DNA of 64,000 nt from Chryseobacterium balustinum (GTDB taxonomy: Bacteria; Bacteroidota; Bacteroidia; Flavobacteriales; Weeksellaceae). Under the pieces are notes generated by a model. It saw only the letters and a list, made by a program, of their open reading frames with translations, ran no database searches and was not told the DNA's origin. The stretch spans positions 19,224-83,223 of the forward strand of contig NZ_FUZE01000020.1 in NCBI RefSeq assembly GCF_900168205.1. Reading direction: 5' to 3'. Shown here one piece after another: positions 59,480 to 64,000 of this stretch (the first letter of the stretch is position 1; every line of letters begins with the position of its first letter). The position numbers and the translations under genes were made by a program.

Positions 59480-60974
59480 TTCCGTATTTTTTTATTGTGA
59501 TTAGTATTGATTTGATGTCTTCAACAGTTGTTAAAGGGTTGAGAATGGTAAATTTTAAATAAAACTGTCCGTTCACTTTTGTTCCTGCAACGAGAGCATG
59601 GCCGTTTTTATAGAGTTGGGATTTAATGTAGGTATTGACCCTGCTCAGATCGAAAGTTTTGAATGGATTCGCTGAGTAACGGAAAACCAAAGCCGAAATA
59701 TCGGAACGGTTCAATAGTTCAAAATGCGGATCATTTTCCAGTAAATTTGCAGCTTCACGAGCAGTATAAATGATTCTTTCGATGTAATTTCCGAGCCCTT
59801 TTTTGCCGATAATTCTTAAAGTAAACCAAAGTTTCAACGCATCGAATCTTCTTGTTGTCTGAATCGATTTATTAACTTGATTTGGAATTTCATTTTCGTC
59901 GTGATCTTTTGGATTCAAATAATCGGCATAATGCGTGATTAATGTGAAATAGTTTCTGTCTTTTACCAAAAATCCGCTGCTACTTACAGGCTGGAAAAAA
60001 GATTTGTGATAATCTACCGTTACAGAATCTGCGTTTTCAATTCCATTGATTAAATGACGGTGTTTTTCAGTTAAAAGCAATCCGCAACCATAAGCTGCAT
60101 CTACATGGAACCACATTCCGTATTTTTTTGCAATCACTGAAATATTCGTTAAAGGATCGATGTTTCCAAAATCTGTAGTTCCTGCAGTTGCAACCACTGC
60201 AATCGGAATATTTCCGTTTTCGATTTCTTTTTGGATGGCATCTTCCAACAAAATACTGTTCATTTTAAAAGACCGGTCGGTTTTAATTTTAACAACGGCT
60301 TGTTCGCCCAATCCTAAAATAGAAGCACTTTTTTGAATACTAAAATGAGCCATTTCTGAAACGAAAATCCTGAAGCGATGTGCATTTTTCGGCAATCCAT
60401 CTTTTTTGATGTTATGATTAAAATGTTTGATCGAGTAATGATCTCTCGCCAAAAGTATTCCCATCAAATTACTTTGAGAACCGCCACTTGTAAAAATTCC
60501 ATCTGAGTTTTTTCCGTAACCAATTTCGTTGCAGATCCATTCGATTAATTTTTGTTCCATTAAAGTTCCACCTGCACTTTGATCCCAAGTATCAAGAGAA
60601 GAATTGATAGAACTGATCAACATTTCCGCTGCAACCGCCGGAATAACAACCGGACAATTGAGATGGGCAACGTATTTTGGATGATGAAAAGCAACGGCGT
60701 GTTGTGTATAAAGTGTTCTGACCTCTTCGAAAACCTGTTCATAACTTTGTGGATAACTGTTGAGATCAACTTTTTCAAATTGTTTTCTAAGGTCTTTTGG
60801 AGAAACTCCGCTGAAAGGTTGGTTGTTGTCTTCTAGAAATGCAACTACACTTTCCTGTGCCTTTTGCATTACATTTTGGTATTCGTGAATGTTGATATCA
60901 CAAAATAAGTTCTCCAGATTTGGGAAAAGACTTTCCTTTTCCGAAATCAATTGTTCGGTAATAACTGTGTTCAT
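59457..60974 (-). CDS. PLP-dependent decarboxylase, lysine (DesA/BibA) or diaminobutyrate type
   Basis: 505 aa from the ATG at 60972-60974; the longer frame to 61055 adds an unlikely basic leader. The group II decarboxylase fold has HFHHPKYVAHLNCPVVIPAV near residue 115, ASILGLGEQAVVKIKTD near 220 and AVVATAGTTDFGNIDPL near 260, with the internal aldimine Lys in SVTVDYHKSFFQPVSSSG near 325. Lysine to cadaverine fits the locus best, as no diaminobutyrate aminotransferase is nearby. It provides the diamine backbone for the hydroxamate siderophore. The upstream 246-bp gap holds no gene and may contain the promoter. Confidence 0.93.
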   Translation of the reverse strand: MNTVITEQLISEKESLFPNLENLFCDINIHEYQNVMQKAQESVVAFLEDNNQPFSGVSPKDLRKQFEKVDLNSYPQSYEQVFEEVRTLYTQHAVAFHHPKYVAHLNCPVVIPAVAAEMLISSINSSLDTWDQSAGGTLMEQKLIEWICNEIGYGKNSDGIFTSGGSQSNLMGILLARDHYSIKHFNHNIKKDGLPKNAHRFRIFVSEMAHFSIQKSASILGLGEQAVVKIKTDRSFKMNSILLEDAIQKEIENGNIPIAVVATAGTTDFGNIDPLTNISVIAKKYGMWFHVDAAYGCGLLLTEKHRHLINGIENADSVTVDYHKSFFQPVSSSGFLVKDRNYFTLITHYADYLNPKDHDENEIPNQVNKSIQTTRRFDALKLWFTLRIIGKKGLGNYIERIIYTAREAANLLENDPHFELLNRSDISALVFRYSANPFKTFDLSRVNTYIKSQLYKNGHALVAGTKVNGQFYLKFTILNPLTTVEDIKSILITIKKYGNEYIEVN

Positions 60975-61220
60975 AAAAATTTTTGGCTGGTGTTTCTTTT
61001 TACTTTTAAATAGTATTGGCGAAAACTTATCGTCTGTTCGAGTAAAATTCTGCAAGAATTTGTATCGAGAACTTTTATTTAACCTCTAAGGCTTCTGACA
61101 AGAATAATTTTAATGAAGATTAATCTTTATGATTTTTTAAATTTACTCTTGTATAAAAACTTCTCGATACGATTTTTTCAAAATCTACTCGAAGTGACGA
61201 AATGTTTCATTTTTAAATAA
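60975..61220. other. Leader region between the decarboxylase and TonB receptor genes
   Basis: AT-rich, no gene. GTATCGAGAACTTTTATTTA and CTCGATACGATTTTTTCAAA share CTCGATAC/GTATCGAG, an 8-bp inverted repeat (about 61062-61069 and 61161-61168). A site for iron-dependent regulation is plausible but no canonical Fur box is recognised. Confidence 0.4.
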
Positions 61221-63452
61221 TTAATAATTTATTGTATATCCTACAGAAAATGTAGTTCCTCGTCCCTGATAAGCAAAGGCTTTTTGTGGCGCTCCGTAGA
61301 AAAATACAGAACGCTGTCCCCAAATGGTGGTGTACTGTTTGTTGAAGATATTTTGTACTCCAAAATTAATGACTCCTTTGTTTAATTTCACATCTCCAAC
61401 CAAATCAAATAAGGTATATCCATTTATTTTCATGTTTGCTAAATCTGTATAATTCATAGAATTCTGCATTTGTAGTCTTAATGAAAAACTTTTTGCATTC
61501 CATCCCGTAAAAACCATAAATTTTGATGGGTTTGTAGTGTAAACCGATTGGTTTTGCCAACCTTTATCAACGGTTTCTGTTTCAGACTGCATCAATAACA
61601 CGTTTCCTCCCAATTCTAAACCTTGAATAAATCTGTAGCTTAAAGCACCTTCAAAACCATAGTTTCTTAATTTTTGATCAAGCAAAGAAATGGTGAAAGC
61701 GGCATTGTCGATTTTCAAAGTTTTGTTGGAAAGTGCATAGAAAACCGATCCTTGAGCAGAAAGTCCTTCTTCTGAAGTTCGGTTATGCCTAAAACCAAGC
61801 TCCATCTGATCGGTTTTAATTCCGCTTAAAGGTTGCTCTGCGATATTCATGCTGTTGAGCAAGTTCCAACGGTTATTGCTCAATTGATATTTTCCGAAAC
61901 CATAAGATTTTGCAGCATCAGGAACGGCAAATCCCTGAGAGAAATTTAACCAGGTTTGCCAAGAAGGATTAAATTTATACAGTAAACTTGCGTTCAATAA
62001 AGTAACGTCGTAATTATTTTTACCTCCTTTCACGGCATCTGCAGAATTTCCATAACCGAAATGCATATAAACCTGTTCTTTGAATCCTACAAAATCATCC
62101 AATTTTACATTGATCAACTGTTGACGAACACCTCCTGAAAAAGTTAATTTTTCTGTAATATTCCAATCTGCCTGAATAAAACCTGAAAGAGCAGATGTTT
62201 TTGTATCGGGATATCTTCCTACAAAAGCATCGGTTTGATTGACCAAACCTCCTGATTCTGCACTTTTTTGTGGATTAAAAATTGCCTGATCGCCTGTAAA
62301 GTTTTCTAGATCTATATCAACTCCATAAGTGAAATTGAAAGAACTCCATTTTTTATTTAAAACTAATTTTGCGCCGTATGCATTTGTATTTCCTCTTGCG
62401 GATGAAAGAAAAACCGGAAGTACAACTCCAGCCGGTGGTTTCGGAACTTCAGCAAACGATGCTCCGAAATATACTTCTTCACGTCTTCCGTAAGCCTGTA
62501 AAATTAAATCTTGCCCACCCCAAATATTTCGCACATTGTAATTGAGGTTGGCCATAAAACGTTCCGTTCTTGGAACAAGATCAGAATCAGCTCCGTCTAA
62601 AACGTTAATCAAATCAGGTTTTTTTGTGGTGAACCCAACAAAATTCTGTCCGAATGAAAGCCACTTTTTATTTCTTACTTTTGAATTGTAGTATTGTAAA
62701 TCTACATTCAGATCTTGGTTTGGAGCCAGTTTAGCACTAATTCCTCCCAATAGATCAATTGATCTGTTGTATTGAAAATCTGCCTGTTTTACATCGGTGA
62801 TAATTTGGTCGCCATTGGCATCAAAAGCGCCTTCATTTTGTGTAAAGGCGGCTCCTAATCTGAATTTTACCTTATCATTTCCGCCTGCGATAGATTGCGC
62901 GATTCTTTTATCGAGATCATCTTTATGAAAACCTGATTTTAAGCCAACCGAAGTTTCGAAAGCCAGTTTGTTAGACGTCGGTTTTTTTGTAATAATGTTG
63001 ATGATTCCTCCTGTAGAATCTCCCCCGTAAATAGAAGATGCTCCGGAAAGAACTTCAATTTTTTCGATATTAAAAGGATCAATCGCGTCGAACTGACGAC
63101 TTGTTGCTCTTGTACTGTTCAGAGAAATTCCATTGATCATCACCAAAACATTTCTTCCACGCATGTTTTGAGCATAATTGGTTCGTCCCTGATTTCCAAA
63201 ATCGAATCCTGGAATCATATTTCCCAACACTTCCTTTAATCCGGCTCCGCCTCGAATCTGAGTCTGTAGCTCTTTATCACTGATTACCCAAACCGTCCCG
63301 GGAATATCGCTTATCTGTTTCGGCGAACGGGAGGATACCATAATTACTTCATCAATATTTTTTGTTGTAATGCTGTCTTTAGTAATTTGAGCGTTTGTAT
63401 TTATGGCTAAAGCAGCCAATAAGAAAATTGAAAGTGCGTATTGCTTTTTCAT
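61221..63452 (-). CDS. TonB-dependent siderophore receptor
   Basis: 743 aa. Signal MKKQYALSIFLLAALAINTNAQ. A short DSITTKNIDEVIMVSSRSP TonB box-like region leads to a plug domain (about 40-155: VWVISDKELQTQIRGGAGLKEVLGNMIPG, RGRNVLVMINGISLNSTRATSRQFD, EVLSGASSIYGGDSTGGIINIITKKP). A 22-strand-type barrel ends with YQGRGTTFSVGYTINY, whose terminal aromatic fits outer-membrane insertion. It imports ferric siderophore with TonB energy. It is transcribed in the same direction as the synthesis genes. Ligand inferred to be the product of this locus. Confidence 0.94.
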   Translation of the reverse strand: MKKQYALSIFLLAALAINTNAQITKDSITTKNIDEVIMVSSRSPKQISDIPGTVWVISDKELQTQIRGGAGLKEVLGNMIPGFDFGNQGRTNYAQNMRGRNVLVMINGISLNSTRATSRQFDAIDPFNIEKIEVLSGASSIYGGDSTGGIINIITKKPTSNKLAFETSVGLKSGFHKDDLDKRIAQSIAGGNDKVKFRLGAAFTQNEGAFDANGDQIITDVKQADFQYNRSIDLLGGISAKLAPNQDLNVDLQYYNSKVRNKKWLSFGQNFVGFTTKKPDLINVLDGADSDLVPRTERFMANLNYNVRNIWGGQDLILQAYGRREEVYFGASFAEVPKPPAGVVLPVFLSSARGNTNAYGAKLVLNKKWSSFNFTYGVDIDLENFTGDQAIFNPQKSAESGGLVNQTDAFVGRYPDTKTSALSGFIQADWNITEKLTFSGGVRQQLINVKLDDFVGFKEQVYMHFGYGNSADAVKGGKNNYDVTLLNASLLYKFNPSWQTWLNFSQGFAVPDAAKSYGFGKYQLSNNRWNLLNSMNIAEQPLSGIKTDQMELGFRHNRTSEEGLSAQGSVFYALSNKTLKIDNAAFTISLLDQKLRNYGFEGALSYRFIQGLELGGNVLLMQSETETVDKGWQNQSVYTTNPSKFMVFTGWNAKSFSLRLQMQNSMNYTDLANMKINGYTLFDLVGDVKLNKGVINFGVQNIFNKQYTTIWGQRSVFFYGAPQKAFAYQGRGTTFSVGYTINY

Positions 63453-63480
63453 TTATTTAGAATAATTAAAAATAATGAGG

Positions 63481-63512
63481 TAAATATAAATTATTATTCA
63501 TGGAAAAATCAA
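63481..63512 (-). promoter_or_regulatory. Predicted promoter of the TonB receptor gene
   Basis: On the minus strand TTG (plus 63510-63512), a 21-bp spacer, then TATATTTA (plus 63481-63488), one base off TAnnTTTG, 28 bp from the ATG. Confidence 0.6.
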
Positions 63513-63881
63513 CCTGACTTTTGTCACGTAAGTGCTTTAAAACAAATCAAACAGAATACTATTGACTTATGAAACCGATTAACCTTCTTTAAATATTCTT
63601 TTAATGCAGTCTCAAAATGAGATGATAAAATCGTGGTGAAAATAAAAATTCAAATAATTTTTTATTGTTAAGCTTTTTTATCTCTAAAAACTATCAATTT
63701 ATTAATATCAGAAATCCCCAAAAATGATAGACGAACCCAATAATTTTAATTTTTTCGGAAAATTAGAAGATCAATTTTGAACATTTTAATCTAAAGAATT
63801 TAATAATGAACTTGTTTAAACTTATTTAGAAAAAGAGTTTCCAGAAAATTAGCAATTTAGAGTTGCAAAAAAAAGAACTAA
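63513..63881. other. AT-rich gap between the TonB receptor and the IS remnant
   Basis: A short frame (MIDEPNNFNFFGKLEDQF, 63724-63777) occurs but stops at once. No other frame, hairpin or repeat is supported. It may hold degraded IS sequence. Confidence 0.4.
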
Positions 63882-64000
63882 AATCTGGAACTCATAAGCA
63901 AAGATAAACGAGGGTTTTCCACGAGATTTGATTTAGGGAAAATCTTTAAACTCATTATAAAACGATTGAAAACAGGCTGCCAATGGCGGGAATTAAGCCT
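63882..64000 (+). pseudogene. IS5-like transposase fragment, N-terminal part, runs off the right edge
   Basis: An open frame of 39 codons encodes LELISKDKRGFSTRFDLGKIFKLIIKRLKTGCQWRELS. The stretch RLKTGCQWREL matches the N-terminal DUF4096-type domain of IS5-family transposases. A TAA (63879-63881) lies directly before this frame and no ATG is present where the usual start would be (the codon before LEL is AAT), so the copy is likely decayed. The catalytic part, if any, is outside the window. Confidence 0.7.

Noticed and set aside
63724..63777. Short frame MIDEPNNFNFFGKLEDQF as a gene
   Set aside because: Stops after 18 codons and has no support.

Overview
The window looks like chromosomal DNA from a flavobacterium of the Chryseobacterium type (Bacteroidota, Weeksellaceae). 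The evidence is AT-rich DNA, promoters of the TTG-N17-23-TAnnTTTG form, type IX secretion sorting tails, SPII lipoproteins, a likely PID-CTERM protein, and many short palindromic repeats between genes. The genus is inferred from gene content and style; no 16S gene is present.

Layout. 1-5.5 kb: accessory metabolism with local regulators (NmrA-like/HxlR, alcohol dehydrogenase/AraC, a carboxylesterase). 5.6-20.7 kb: a nearly complete aerobic phenylacetate (PAA) pathway, paaK-E-A-B-C-D-G-H-orf-I-J-Y-Z. Palindromic repeats fill almost every gap, and three guests sit inside it: a lipoprotein gene, a REP-associated transposase with its REP hairpins, and a secreted esterase. 20.8-27.1 kb: a DUF4241/SMUG2-type glycosylase pair, a dead IS200-like element with matching hairpins, methyltransferases, and a second enoyl-CoA hydratase that may supply the PaaF step. 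27.2-32.5 kb: a membrane-protein block with a winged-helix regulator. The same palindrome, ACTTTG-N5-CAAAGT, lies in front of two of its membrane genes. The block also has an AGTT microsatellite with an inserted four-helix-bundle gene and a perfect 434-bp tandem duplication that leaves a truncated gene before the intact one. 32.5-45.2 kb: lipoproteins, dtd, greA-HIT-clpX, two T9SS-exported proteins, a small PID-CTERM-like protein, a TlpA-like thioredoxin, tRNA-Met, and a TPR/LuxR-type regulator. 45.7-45.9 kb: a candidate small RNA. 45.9-54 kb: DUF3810, a sugar MFS transporter, plsC, GtrA, a BadF-type sugar kinase and malic enzyme. 54.1-63.5 kb: a hydroxamate siderophore locus (MATE exporter, N-hydroxylase, fused NIS synthetase-acetyltransferase, PLP decarboxylase, TonB receptor). 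The window ends in a partial IS5-like transposase.

How the genes work together. PaaK makes phenylacetyl-CoA, PaaABCE with the PaaD maturation factor epoxidises the ring, PaaG isomerises the epoxide, PaaZ opens the ring and oxidises the aldehyde, a hydratase with PaaH and PaaJ completes beta-oxidation, and PaaI/PaaY are CoA-recycling thioesterases. No PaaX/PaaR repressor gene is present, although a palindrome overlaps the paaK promoter. In the siderophore locus, lysine (or diaminobutyrate) decarboxylation, N-hydroxylation, N-acylation and NIS condensation fit a cadaverine-type dihydroxamate, with export by MATE and uptake by the TonB receptor.
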